From Liolophura sinensis (Eukaryota > Mollusca > Polyplacophora > Chitonida > Chitonidae), in contig NC_088301.1 of the NCBI RefSeq assembly GCF_032854445.1, positions 51,201,187 through 51,261,186 of the forward strand: DNA of 60,000 bases, given 5' to 3'. The translations under genes and the position numbers were made by a program. The notes beneath the pieces were generated by a model. That model saw nothing but the letters and a program-made list of their open reading frames with translations, did no database searches and was not told the DNA's origin. This document shows, piece by piece, positions 51,601-59,652 of the stretch. Within the stretch, counting starts at the first letter, position 1; each line of letters opens with the position of its first letter.

Positions 51601-54600
51601 GACCATCTATAAAAGACCACAGTGCTGATAAGGAGTTTTCTGAGTCATCTTACAACCTGGCCAATCTGGTAGACAAAGATGGTTGGACTATCGCTCATCT
51701 GGCTGCACTGAGACACAAAGAGGTAATAATCCCCCATCATGTGTCTCAGGATGGTTAACAATGATCAGAAGTTGAAGTTGTAAAGATTGTCTGAAGGTGA
51801 ACAAGTTAAAAGTGTTAAGATTCCAAGAACTGGTTCATGCTGTGGATCATTTTGAAATGTGGAGGCAAAGCGAATAATAATCAATTGCCAGCATGTAACA
51901 TTCCTCAAGATAATAGCCTTTGAAGTGGTACAGTGTATTTTAAATTAGGTGTATTTCTTTGTTTATTTAAACAAAACTGAAACTTAGTATCTGCATTTGT
52001 CTTAAAAATTGCTTCTCTTGTGGCATTCTAGGATTGCCTTCAAGTGATATTGGAGAGATGCCCTATAGATCTTGACATGGGAGATAACTGGGGTAGAACA
52101 GTATATGATGTCGCCTCTGCTGCATGCAAAGAATTTCTGGCACAAATAGGTATATTTTGTATAATGTAGTAATCAGAATACGCATAATCACACTGACCAA
52201 TTTGTGCTTCGCTTTATTATCCCATACCCTTTAATGTACACTTTTACATGTGTGTAGGTATGTTTTAAAACAGAGGCTTTACATTATATAAAAGTTAGGT
52301 TTTGTTTATGGTATCCTTCTAAATTTTTAGCATTTTTTTACCATACTGTTCAGTCGGATATTTCAGTTATCCATTTCAGATGTTGCATTATTATTGTTTA
52401 GTGATATCTCCTGAACGATTGAAGGTTTGGCATAGTGAAGGTGTGTGGTTAGGACTGCTTAAGTAGACTGTCTTCATTCACTGGTGATGGTTTGAGAGAT
52501 TTGTTTTTGTAACAGGACAACAGTGTGATGTTTTATTCCCCAGCCACCCCTAATTCAAGGAGTTGTACAGTGTCCATCAGCATGATGCCTTTGCCAGGCA
52601 CAGAAGACACATCCATCCAGGTGGCCAGGAAAGAAACTGAGGTTATTGTTGGCACCTTCCACATCAGGCCAAGTACCACCTGGCAGCACTTGGAGGATTG
52701 TGTTAGAAGTTTGTTGTCGAACTACTTTAAGAAGCTAGAACTTGGCCTGAAGACGAGGAAGACATCTCGTTTGGAGCCAGATGCCAACTATATTGACTGT
52801 CCACCCCAGCCATTCACATTAGGCTTGTCACCGGGCTCTGTCAAGCAATTCAGTATAGGTAAGGCATAGAGCAGCACTTTTTCTGTTAATGAATGTTTGA
52901 CTTGAGAGTAGTATGCCATTGATAGAAGAAACCAGAATGCTCATTGATTCACATAAATGCGGTTTATGTTTGAGAACACGCTAGATTTGCTTTCAAATTT
53001 CATTGATTTCAATCCACGTACATACCTTGTTCGATAAAATGCTGTTGAGTTCAGTTTGGTTATGCGGTATGTCAATGGGAATGCAGTTCCATTCCTCTAT
53101 ATTCATGATTATGACTGCCTGTGAGTGCAAGACACAGATTCCCCAAGTTATACAAAAAGTGTGATGTGATGTCATCAGGAAGGAATTCTTGCCAAACACC
53201 TGTCATGGGATTGTGTTGAACTAAATCGAATCTGTCCACGTCAATCCACATCGGAAGACAGTGTTGGGACCGAAAATCTTTTCCAGGTGATTGCAAATTC
53301 AATGAAAATAGGTACTTAAGGCTTGCCCATGGTTTGGATCACAAAGCATAGGCAGTCAGTTCAGAACAATTTCTTGAGTTTAATGTTTTGAGATTTCCTC
53401 AACTCAGTATTGGCCAAAGGATGTGGGTCAAATACCTGACCCAAAGGCCAATGCTTGGAACCCAAAGCACTTAGTTACAAAGTATACCACATATTATGAT
53501 AACACATTTTGTGCATATTTGACAAAGTTTTAGATTGGGTTGCACAGTAATGGTTAGCAATGTTTGTTACAGGCCTGTACTGCTGGACTGCTGGGGCTGT
53601 GTTTGATCTGATGCCATATGAAATAATGTGCAATAATAACTCCTACCAAATACAAGTTCATCTTGGTGGTAAGTTAAACCAGAAATGTATGACAGTTCTA
53701 TTCAAAACAATTTTGGAAGATATACTAGTGTCAGAATCTCAGCCCAGTTATTGGGTGATACTAAGGAAGGAATTTGTTGTTTGTTAATACAGTAAATGAC
53801 CTAAAGGTTAGAACGTGAGTTACCGTCATTCACTTTCGCACGATCTGAGGTAGCAGCAAGATGACAGAAGAGAGTGATTAACCATGGCATGGCACGTGCA
53901 GCTCTGGTTGCTAATCTTTGCCACATGGGTCAAGTCACTGACAGTGAGGTGTGCAGGTCTCCCAACTAGTAGGCCTACAGGGGCCGTACATGGGAAGGTC
54001 TGCCAGCATCCTGCAGATGGACGTGGGTTTCCTCCGGGCTGTCAGGTTTCCTCCCACAATAATGCTGGGCACTGTTGTATAAGTGAAATATTCTTGAATA
54101 CGCCGTAAAACACCAGTCAAATAAATAAATAGTATCCTTACATGTACATCTCTAAATATACCCATGAATGAAATCGAAGAAAGTATCAAGATGAGCGATG
54201 TCCATTACAAACCTTTAATTTCTAAACACTGTTTAAAAGCATGACCGTGCAAAACAAAGACTGTACATGCACAATCTACACTGCAGATAAACCAGTTATT
54301 CGGGAATGGCCTACATGGAAGTCAGCTCACACTGTTACCTGGTGAACGGTAATCTGCTGAGAGCCGTCATTATGCAATGAATATGTGTACAAATGTATTT
54401 TAGCTAAAAAGGATTTTCACTAATAAATATCTGTCATCAGCTTCCCATGTCCATGTAATTACAATTTAGCATGTCAGTCTGCGGCGAGCGTTTCGTTTTG
54501 TTACAATCAGAACTGCCCTATTGCAGAAGAGTTACCTTTCCTGCTTTTTGAAATCTGGAATCCCCAATTAAACACAGAAAACATAATATCCCCCATTAAA

Positions 54601-57600
54601 CACAGAAAACGGTTTCTGAAAACTATCATGATTAACTTTGAATCTGGTTCAGTAGCATTGTGTGGGAGTCTGGCATATAGAGAGACCGGATTTGTTTGAG
54701 TTCGCACAACACTGTCACTAGCTTTATATGTTTTGTGATTTCCTGAATACAGTTTTGCCCAGTCGTGATGTAAATGTCATGAGTGACTGATAAGATTATT
54801 GTTATGCCCTTCACCAGCAAAAATCACATGATCGCTTGGTAGACGCTTGGAAATTTTGAGTTCTGTGATTGTGGCTTGTGTCTACATGTAGGTAGAAGCC
54901 ATCTATACGACTAAAATTTCATCTGAGTGGATTCAATTAAGTGATAAGTAAATTAAGTATTCATTTCCCAAAATATGGGCAGAAGTTGACAGTCTTTCAA
55001 ATTACACCAGAATGAACAAGAAATGTTGAGCTGCAGCAGTGCAAACGCATGTGTGTAGGTGTCACTTTAATCACAGTTTGACATCTTCATCTTGTCAGTT
55101 AGGCCTAGTTTACAAAGTATGTATTGATTTGTGGTTTGCTAAATTTTGCTACAGCTTTGTATAAGCCCTGCAGTCCACATGCATAAAGGTACTGGGTACT
55201 TTTTGTAAATCAACAAATTCAAAATGCTGTTTTATCCTAATAAATCTATATTTAAGGCCACATGCAACGGTTAAACCCTCATCATCTTAAAACCAGGGAT
55301 ACATGTAAATGATAAGGATTGAGATCCTCCGGATTGTTTCCCTCCATTCCAAAAAATGTTTTGAGTGACATTACCTTAGAACATATGCCAGATTACACAT
55401 TCAGTCAGGCAAGAAATTAACACAGATTTGGTTTTTGAAGACTCTTCAGTTTTAAGGAGTAAATGGTATTAGTTATTGTAAATCCTTTTGAACCTGGGTG
55501 TTAGCTCTACTTTATAAGGTAGCATTCATGTGGTTTTACTGTTTCTGCGTGATGTCTTATGGAAATATGAAGATGGAGATGGTGCCCATGATCATGTCAG
55601 CTTTGAAACTCTTGTCCCAGTGGCCATGGTACAGAATTACTTACGATTGGTAAATATGCATTATGTTTTTGTGTGTTCCCTATATATTTAAGTATTTGAT
55701 AAGAATGTTATTAAACAATGGTTACAAGATTGTGTATATATGACCATGCAATAAGTGGCTTATACAGTTTCTTCACACAGTTAGTCGCAGAATTTATAAA
55801 TCAGATGTATTTGAATGATTTTGTGAAGTTACAGTACTGTAATTGTTCAACCTTCTCACATGTTTGTAAGGTGTTTATTTAAGCACATTCGGAAGGCATT
55901 ATTTTGTGTAGACTGATATAATTGTTCTTTTTCTGAAGTCCTGAAATTGGCCCAACGAACCAATGTTGTTTTGTCTCTAAAATCAATTTTAAAATTTCAC
56001 AGATCGAGCAGTATAGAAGTGTTGTGTTCTATGGCCCTGTTAGTAGTGGAAAGTCTCTCCTGGCTGACAGACTGGCTAACTGTGTCAAGGTAATGAATAC
56101 TTGTGAAGTGCATAAATTTTCCATTTAAAATAGCAATATTTTAGTATTACTGAATTCTGTGATCTATGGTTTGTCTTTCTTCCCGGCATCTTTTTCTTAC
56201 GATTATCTGCACTATTGTAATGAAACTTAAAGGATACATGAAAAGGTTCTATGAACCGTAGAGTATGCTTTCAAGGAAATTGATCTGATATGTCAAGACA
56301 GTGAGAAAAAAACTTCCATTTTTGAGGCATATTTAAAATTTTTTAGTAACTCCTTACCTTATGCTTATGTTGACGTCACCACAGCTAAACAGATACTCAT
56401 TTTCCAGACTGTGTGCTGGGATCTTAGGAAAGATGTAGTTTAAAGCCCTTTTTAAGCCCAAAGAGAAAGCTGAGAAGCGTTTTTGGTAATTTCATATGTA
56501 TCCTTTATAAAAACTGAAAGTGAGTTACGTTTCATATTTCACCAAACCAACTGTCCTGTGCATTTGTTCCAGAGAAAAGAAGTTGCTCAAGGTCACATGC
56601 CAGAAGTGATACAGGTTACATGTACAGAAAGTTTCACTCCAAAGGACCTGGTAACTGTTCTCGTTGAAAAAGGTAAGGCATTTAGCAGAAACAATGAACT
56701 TGAGATTTACCTTTATTGTTATGTGTCGCTTTTGCAAACAAAAGCTCTGATTAACGTTCACATGCCACTGACTAATGTCTTGGATATAAATAATAAATTT
56801 TGGTTGCCCTCTGTCTTACAGGCTGTATAGTTAATGGCAAATCCTCATCAGCTGATATGAACGTCAAATCTGGGGAAGTCAGGGCACCAATCCTAGTGTT
56901 GAATGAACTTGATAAGGTGAACATCTCGGAGGTGTTTGGGGATCTGCTTGACTGTCTGGAGCATAGAGGGGAAAACTTTGCCTTTAAGTTGAAAGGTATG
57001 GCTTAAGTTTTGGGGTTTTGGGGGGTTTTTTGTAACTCCAGTCACAAAATAAATATTTGTTGGTGTTCTTCAGAAAACCTTCTTAAGTGAGTTCATATAC
57101 TTTTTCTCCACTTCTGTATATACTTGTGGCTTATTTTTGTACACATATATTTCAGGATACGAGGACCCAGAGGCAGGCTTGTTCCACTTTGTTGATAACT
57201 TTTACCTAATAGCTACCATGGATAGAACAAGGTAATGAGTGAAATTTTCGATTAATAACATACTGTAAATCCTGGCTTCATGATTTATAGATTAAGTGGT
57301 TGAAAGGATCAGCTAAAATGGTTGTTTTACATACATGTGTATTTTTACAGTTATATTTGTTGGCAAAAAAAATGTACTATAATTCAAACAGCTGGGAGCA
57401 TAAGTTTTATTTTGCATTTGAATTGGTCATATGTACATTAGGAATATCCATGTAGTATAGTAAAGGTACTCATAATAAAGTGAGACTGTTGAGTGGTATA
57501 TCAAAAAGCACATACCAATGCATCACACAGTTGACAACATGAGAAAAGTTTTATGCTGTGTTCATTTATACTTATTTGTCTGAGATATTAGTGTTAATAA

Positions 57601-59652
57601 TGTAGCCTCTATCTTTATAAAATGTATTTGCTTGTGTCATATGTTATCCAGATCTACAGGCCTCGAGCTCTCTGTACAGCAGCGATTTCGCTGGGTGCAT
57701 TTCCGTGTGGACACGGAGCCTATCCAGCATCTCTTAGCGAGACACCTCCAAAGGCGCCTCATTCATACCTACAAGGGGAGCCAACCCCTGCTGGATGACC
57801 CTGTGTACAAGGCTGTGGAATGGGTGGTGTGCGTCTGGCAGAGGCTGAATGATGGCCTCTCCAAACTGGGTCTTCCAGAAGTGGCATTTGGCCCTGGTCT
57901 ATTTTTCAACTGTCCCATGTTACCCAACAGACCTTATGACACATTGAAGTAAGTACTGGTGAAACAGAACAAACTGATGGAATACTTACTTGTACATCTA
58001 GATGAATGACCAGCACCTATGACTATCTTGATAAAAATTCAGTTAACTGAAATCAAACTATGAATAACAATCAATCAATCTATGTATTCAATGACACAAG
58101 TATGTCAGTTGGGGATAGGAAACCACTATGATAAGCAGCCTGTTGTCTCACTTCAGTCAGCAGTTTGCCGTTAACAGTAATTTAGCAGATACCTGAATGA
58201 TGGAATCCTGTATGTATTTGTGTGTAAATGGTGATTTTGGTGATTGAATGTGTATCATGTTGTCTGATCACAGCTGGCTACGAGATGTTTGGAACACAAG
58301 GATTGCTCCAGTAGTGACCGATGCTGTGGTCAAGGGGACAGGTGCCGAGGCTTCTCATGGTGGTCAGCAGAAGGTGGCTAACACTGCCCTCTATGTCCTT
58401 ATGCAGAGATCTGTAGTCTCTGGCTGTCCAATTACAGGATCAGGTATGTCAGATTCACATACACCCACAAAAGCATGAAATAAGACAATATGAAATTTTC
58501 TCAATGTTCCAATCCACAAATATCATTTGAATATGTGTTTACTTATAATTTTGGTGGTCAGTATCACTGAAGATCACAGTTGCCTGTTACAACTGAGAGT
58601 ATTTCCTTGCCTTGCTTTTCTGGAGAGAGTATAATTTTACCTGTAGTTTTGGATTCTATGAACACTAGGAACCTTGGTATCAAGGAGGCAAGTGATTGCT
58701 GGGCCATTTAGGTGCTAAGAGTGATTTCTGGGCCATCTAGGTGCTAAGAGTGATTGCTGGGCCGGTTTGGTGCTAAGAGTGATTGCTGGGCCAGTAAGGT
58801 GCTCTTCCATGACATTCATTCCATCACACTAGTCATCAATTTCTTGTCAAAGCACAGAACTTCATTGTGGACACTAAAGTTTCCCCCACTGATGAAGATG
58901 CTGTGAGCATGTTTGAAATATTCTTGATTATCAGTCTATCATATATTATATTGAACCACAAAGCTCTGGTACATGTAATTTGAAGATTAGAACTTTCCAT
59001 CAGTTATATGTAGTTTCATCAGCTGTGAAGAAGGTGTTCTTGTCTGATGTCGTGAGTTTAAGATGTTAACTCTTAAAATGTTATGGTAGGCCTTCACATT
59101 GCAAGAACAACATTGATTTCAAAATTTACTGTGTTCGTGATGAATCTACAGTCTGACGTGTGTACTTCTTTTTTGAAGTTGTGTAAGTCATTTTTGGACA
59201 TATCATTTTAAATCAAGACCTCGAACAAAGAAAAAAGATCCCATAGTAAGTGTGCATGAAAGGCTGTCCACTTGGAGAAGAATTTTTTTTACTAAAATTA
59301 CTAACACATTAAGATGGAATGCTGCAGAATGTGCATTTTTTAAATATATATTTAGTGCAAAACATGTGCCAAAGTATTATTTCTTAAAGAACGTTTGAAA
59401 AGGAAAATTTTGCATGTTATTGACTGAATAATTCACAGGCGTGTTACATTTGTTTGTCTACATTTGTATTTCAGAGCGAGAGAAATACCTGTCCACATTC
59501 CAGGGGAGTAATGAACTAGATATTCCTATCCGAACTCGGTCACATTCCAACCTAGACTCGTTCCTTTCTCCCAATGCACCTCTGTCTCCAACTGTCCAGC
59601 TCAAATGTATTCTTGGTATGCCTTCAGCAGAGGAAGGAAAAAAGCGACATAG
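26664..59652 (+). CDS. CTTNBP2: Cortactin-binding protein 2 orthologue, 21 exons, incomplete at 3' end
   Basis: Twenty-one exons splice in consistent phase into about 1378 codons and continue past the window. Seen in order: a CortBP2 coiled coil (about residues 38-320) with YGRFGLGDPFMALQRD and MEKKLSEFDVEREQL blocks closely matching vertebrate CTTNBP2; a Ser/Pro-rich linker with PPPIPPNKP near 457-465 (SH3-ligand type); six ankyrin-type repeats (about 625-855); then a C-terminal AAA/P-loop-like region with Walker A GPVSSGKS near 1029-1036 and ILVLNELD near 1104-1111. In vertebrates the family binds cortactin and the STRIPAK phosphatase complex and acts at the actin cytoskeleton and dendritic spines. 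The same role here is inference. The 3' end is outside. Confidence 0.93.
26775..28756 (+). other. CTTNBP2 intron 1
   Basis: Contains a (TA)n microsatellite at about 27636-27690. The rest is AT-rich without recognised elements. Confidence 0.7.
27606..27690. repeat. (TA)n microsatellite
   Basis: Near-pure alternating TA of over 50 bp, preceded by interrupted 'atatatgtatatgtata'. Confidence 0.95.
28757..28858 (+). CDS. CTTNBP2: CTTNBP2 exon 2
   Basis: Encodes RHPKMDLSKSDLLKLLSYLE and GELQARDVVIATLK, the start of the CortBP2 domain (vertebrate counterpart: SKSEL...GELEARD). Phase 0/0, acceptor ccttacag. Confidence 0.93.
28859..30008 (+). other. CTTNBP2 intron 2 with SINE
   Basis: Holds a SINE at 29212-29410. 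The rest is AT-rich. Confidence 0.7.
29212..29410 (+). mobile_element. SINE family 1 copy with tRNA head
   Basis: Head 'gggggcctctgttgctaaag' + 'tggttagtg' (A box) and 'gagttcaagtc' (B box). The tail 'gtgaaatattcttgagtagg', '..ataaaacaccaatcagataa' ends in ATAA repeats. It lacks the 'gaaggtcttcagcaacctgc' middle module of the full copy at 31510. Confidence 0.85.
30009..30248 (+). CDS. CTTNBP2: CTTNBP2 exon 3
   Basis: 80 codons with YGRFGLGDPFMALQRD, the most conserved block of the family, followed by helical sequence ending NAAEKRFHK. Donor GTGTGT. Confidence 0.95.
30249..31067 (+). other. CTTNBP2 intron 3 with degraded SINE-like tail
   Basis: 30770-30890 ('gtttcctccactcataaaac', 'ataagtgggaaattgttgag', ATAAATAAA end) resembles an old family-1 SINE 3' end. 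Otherwise unassigned. Confidence 0.45.
31068..31175 (+). CDS. CTTNBP2: CTTNBP2 exon 4
   Basis: 36 codons, ATAELEDEKRKHAQDTAQGD through KERERLKQE: coiled coil. Phase 0/0. The donor GTCTGT is weaker than usual. Confidence 0.9.
31510..31769 (+). mobile_element. SINE family 1, full-length reference copy
   Basis: Begins 'ggggcctccatggctgagtt' 'ggttagcgc' (A box) with B box 'gagttcaagtcc'. The middle module is 'gaaggtcttcagcaacctgc', then 'ccaccataatgctggccg', 'gtgaaatattcttgagtacg' and a tail of 'aaataaataa'. About 260 bp, the least degraded copy in the window. Confidence 0.9.
31785..32011 (+). mobile_element. SINE family 1, rearranged copy
   Basis: Starts within the middle module ('cgtgggaaggtctgttagc'), then has the B-box region 'gagttcaagtccagctcatg', and then a second middle module and a normal tail. 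The module order suggests recombination between copies. It directly follows the full copy in the same orientation. Confidence 0.8.
32024..32129 (+). mobile_element. SINE family 1 tail fragment
   Basis: Only 'caccataatgctggcttcc' onward to an ATAAATAAA end. Third copy in tandem orientation within 620 bp. Confidence 0.75.
32225..33337 (+). CDS. CTTNBP2: CTTNBP2 exon 5 (large: coiled coil and proline-rich linker)
   Basis: 371 codons. The first part is coiled coil (KHKQVALMLIKERKKLEDIL; MEKKLSEFDVEREQL; REESRSCEL), closely matching vertebrate CTTNBP2. The second part is a Ser/Pro/Lys linker with GTPPPIPPNKPVL, similar to the cortactin SH3-ligand region of vertebrates, and several KPV/SPK repeats. 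It ends SPLRKTTQ at donor GTTTGT, phase 0. Reading through the donor adds VCVNAK and a stop at 33356-33358. Confidence 0.95.
33338..33645 (+). terminator. Possible short-isoform end: read-through codons, stop, 3' UTR and poly(A) signal
   Basis: If the exon 5 donor is not used, six codons (VCVNAK) lead to TGA at 33356. A canonical AATAAA lies at 33623-33628, 270 bp later. This would give a 564-residue protein with coiled coil and proline-rich region only. Confidence 0.4.
36312..36368 (+). CDS. Candidate optional CTTNBP2 exon (19 codons)
   Basis: Lies between 'ggcccag' and donor GTGGAT. It is open in phase 0 at both ends, so it could be included without frame change, and encodes TKSVSASSVPVTNTSAAEK, in keeping with the Ser/Pro-rich linker. 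The acceptor has a poor pyrimidine tract. Speculative. Confidence 0.25.
39996..40646 (+). mobile_element. Pearl/Helentron-like element with ~170-bp core repeats, locus 1
   Basis: Three imperfect core repeats, anchored by 'agcagaatagcacaagg', 'agcacggtagtataatgg' and 'agcacaatggcacaagg' at 40143, 40314 and 40479 (spacings 171 and 165 bp). Each is followed by 'catt/act...gat...gtgtacat..taa..cc/gtaaatta'. The 3' flank 'gaggtctttggtagccttgc' carries a perfect 6-bp hairpin GGTAGC-ctt-GCTACC at 40622-40636. The same parts occur at 45780-46266. This matches the layout of bivalve pearl elements. Confidence 0.65.
42666..42783 (+). CDS. CTTNBP2: CTTNBP2 exon 6
   Basis: Encodes SMTVSQSSSDGSVSGSQPHL through LISMAS plus one base. 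Linker sequence before the ankyrin repeats. The acceptor 'ctctgctttgttccag' is strong and the donor is GTAATG. Phase 0 in, 1 out. Confidence 0.85.
42784..48581 (+). other. CTTNBP2 intron 6 (long)
   Basis: 5.8-kb intron with the second pearl-like element (45780-46266), an (AT)n tract at about 48110-48128 and very frequent ACATGT(A) palindromes. No coding exon was recognised. Confidence 0.6.
45780..46266 (+). mobile_element. Pearl/Helentron-like element with ~165-bp core repeats, locus 2
   Basis: Shares the leader ('catagcttatgtcgtac', 'tgtccaataacag', 'caatgcta'), two core repeats (anchors at 45942 and 46107, spacing 165 bp) and the end block 'gcgaggtctttggtagcc' with locus 1. The terminal hairpin is imperfect here. 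Confidence 0.6.
48582..48782 (+). CDS. CTTNBP2: CTTNBP2 exon 7 (first ankyrin repeats)
   Basis: Encodes GESSAYSVNLCSSYPPSVHS, then SPLHQYAATGNVTQLSALIS and DGTSALHAAVQGGHE. Two ankyrin-type units. Phase 1/1. Confidence 0.93.
48820..49008 (+). mobile_element. SINE family 1, degraded copy
   Basis: 'gaatgacccaggaacctctc', B box 'gagttcaggtccagctcatg' and the 'cataatgctgg'-type tail with poly-A. It lies about 40 bp after exon 7. Confidence 0.7.
49373..49472 (+). CDS. CTTNBP2: CTTNBP2 exon 8 (ankyrin)
   Basis: Encodes ECVRILLESEGNPNSLREDL and ITPIHIAAGEGHY: end of repeat 2 and start of repeat 3. Phase 1/2. Confidence 0.93.
49473..50591 (+). other. CTTNBP2 intron 8 with inverted TIR element copy
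   Basis: Holds 49864-50334 (see separate entry). The remainder is AT-rich. Confidence 0.65.
49864..50334 (-). mobile_element. TIR element, copy 3 (inverted, internally deleted)
   Basis: 'cggtaaatgacctgaagttt' at the low end is the reverse complement of the right end of copy 1. Blocks 'gttcatgttttcctcggttt' and 'actctcttctgtcatcttgc' also match copy 1 inverted. About 850 bp of the interior (equivalent to roughly 15020-15880 of copy 1) is missing. Confidence 0.75.
50592..50742 (+). CDS. CTTNBP2: CTTNBP2 exon 9 (ankyrin)
   Basis: Encodes CLKLLIEHNGDVHRTDQAKW, TPLHWAATNGYEDCCRLLLD and SGAKIDQTTD, textbook ankyrin repeats. Phase 2/0. Confidence 0.95.
50743..51518 (+). other. CTTNBP2 intron 9
   Basis: 776-bp intron. 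The open frame at 50959-51237 has no splice-compatible continuation or recognised domain, so nothing is called. Confidence 0.5.
51519..51722 (+). CDS. CTTNBP2: CTTNBP2 exon 10 (ankyrin)
   Basis: ENWTPLHTAVNSGRVNTLKL, an insert of acidic/Ser residues (DHSADKEFSESS) and DKDGWTIAHLAALRHKE. The insert lies where vertebrate CTTNBP2 also has an acidic loop between repeats. Phase 0/0. Confidence 0.95.
52032..52149 (+). CDS. CTTNBP2: CTTNBP2 exon 11 (last ankyrin repeat)
   Basis: DCLQVILERCPIDLDMGDNW, GRTVYDVASAACKEFLAQI. Phase 0/1, donor GTATAT. Confidence 0.92.
52544..52858 (+). CDS. CTTNBP2: CTTNBP2 exon 12
   Basis: Acceptor 'tttattccccag' at 52543. An earlier AG at 52515 would run into TAA. Encodes TPNSRSCTVSISMMPLPG, then KETEVIVGTFHIRPSTTWQH, ending VKQFSIG. 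Corresponds to the conserved region between ankyrin repeats and the P-loop region in vertebrates. Confidence 0.88.
53573..53668 (+). CDS. CTTNBP2: CTTNBP2 exon 13
   Basis: LYCWTAGAVFDLMPYEIMCN then NNSYQIQVHLG, phase 1/1, donor GTAAGT. Confidence 0.85.
53791..55200 (+). mobile_element. TIR element, copy 2, carrying a nested SINE
   Basis: Left end 'agtaaatgacctaaaggtta' and many blocks of copy 1 in order ('gcagcaagatgacagaagag', 'gtccattacaaacc', 'gcacaacactgtcact', 'agaagttgacagtctttcaa'). The right part beyond 'gcataaaggtactgggta' is not recognisable. Interrupted at 53974-54131 by a SINE. Confidence 0.78.
53974..54131 (+). mobile_element. SINE family 1 nested in TIR element, head deleted
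   Basis: 'aggggccgtacatgggaagg' joins the first bases of the SINE directly to its middle module, so the A and B boxes are missing. The tail is intact ('gtaaaacaccagtcaaataa'). Confidence 0.82.
55573..55649 (+). CDS. CTTNBP2: CTTNBP2 exon 14
   Basis: DGDGAHDHVSFETLVPVAMV then QNYLRL; vertebrate counterpart has MIPLQMMQNYLRL. A second AG six bases downstream (55578) is in frame. Phase 1/0. Confidence 0.85.
56003..56089 (+). CDS. CTTNBP2: CTTNBP2 exon 15 (Walker A)
   Basis: IEQYRSVVFYGPVSSGKSLL then ADRLANCVK. GPVSSGKS fits GxxxxGK[ST] exactly. Phase 0/0, acceptor atttcacag. Confidence 0.93.
56573..56672 (+). CDS. CTTNBP2: CTTNBP2 exon 16
   Basis: RKEVAQGHMPEVIQVTCTES then FTPKDLVTVLVEK; phase 0/1, donor GTAAGG. 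Confidence 0.88.
56822..56995 (+). CDS. CTTNBP2: CTTNBP2 exon 17 (Walker B-like)
   Basis: CIVNGKSSSADMNVKSGEVR, then APILVLNELDKVNISEVFGD and LLDCLEHRGENFAFKLK. ILVLNELD sits where Walker B is expected, with Asn-Glu in place of Asp-Glu. Confidence 0.92.
57156..57231 (+). CDS. CTTNBP2: CTTNBP2 exon 18
   Basis: YEDPEAGLFHFVDNFYLIAT then MDRT plus split Arg; the IAT-M segment fits a sensor-1 strand of AAA-type domains. Phase 1/2. Confidence 0.88.
57652..57948 (+). CDS. CTTNBP2: CTTNBP2 exon 19
   Basis: STGLELSVQQRFRWVHFRVD then EPIQHLLARHLQRRLIHTYK and VEWVVCVWQRLNDGLSKLG; closely parallels vertebrate VQQHFRWVQLRWDGEP. Phase 2/2. Confidence 0.94.
58274..58443 (+). CDS. CTTNBP2: CTTNBP2 exon 20
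   Basis: WLRDVWNTRIAPVVTDAVVK then GGQQKVANTALYVLMQRSVV and SGCPITGS; matches vertebrate W..LWNGVIAP...A and HGCPLP. Phase 2/1. Confidence 0.92.
58444..59474 (+). other. CTTNBP2 intron 20 with minisatellite
   Basis: Holds four copies of a 29-bp repeat (58691-58803). Nothing else seen. Confidence 0.65.
58691..58803. repeat. 29-bp minisatellite, ~4 copies
   Basis: Unit 'agtgattgctgggccattta' + 'ggtgctaag', starts at 58691, 58720, 58749 and 58778, with a few substitutions and no indels. Confidence 0.93.
59475..59652 (+). CDS. CTTNBP2: CTTNBP2 exon 21 (last in window)
   Basis: EREKYLSTFQGSNELDIPIR, TRSHSNLDSFLSPNAPLSPT, ending KKRHR in a split codon at donor GTGAGA, phase 1/2. Ser/Arg-rich, as in the vertebrate C-terminal tail. 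Further exons lie beyond 60000. Confidence 0.85.

Larger units (their letters stand above)
53669..55572 (+). other. CTTNBP2 intron 13, mostly transposable element
   Basis: About three quarters of this intron is TIR element copy 2 with a SINE inside it. Confidence 0.7.

Noticed and set aside
52516-52543. Earlier acceptor for CTTNBP2 exon 12 at 52515
   Set aside because: Continuing from exon 11 in phase 1 it reaches TAA within about 12 codons; the acceptor at 52543 keeps the frame.
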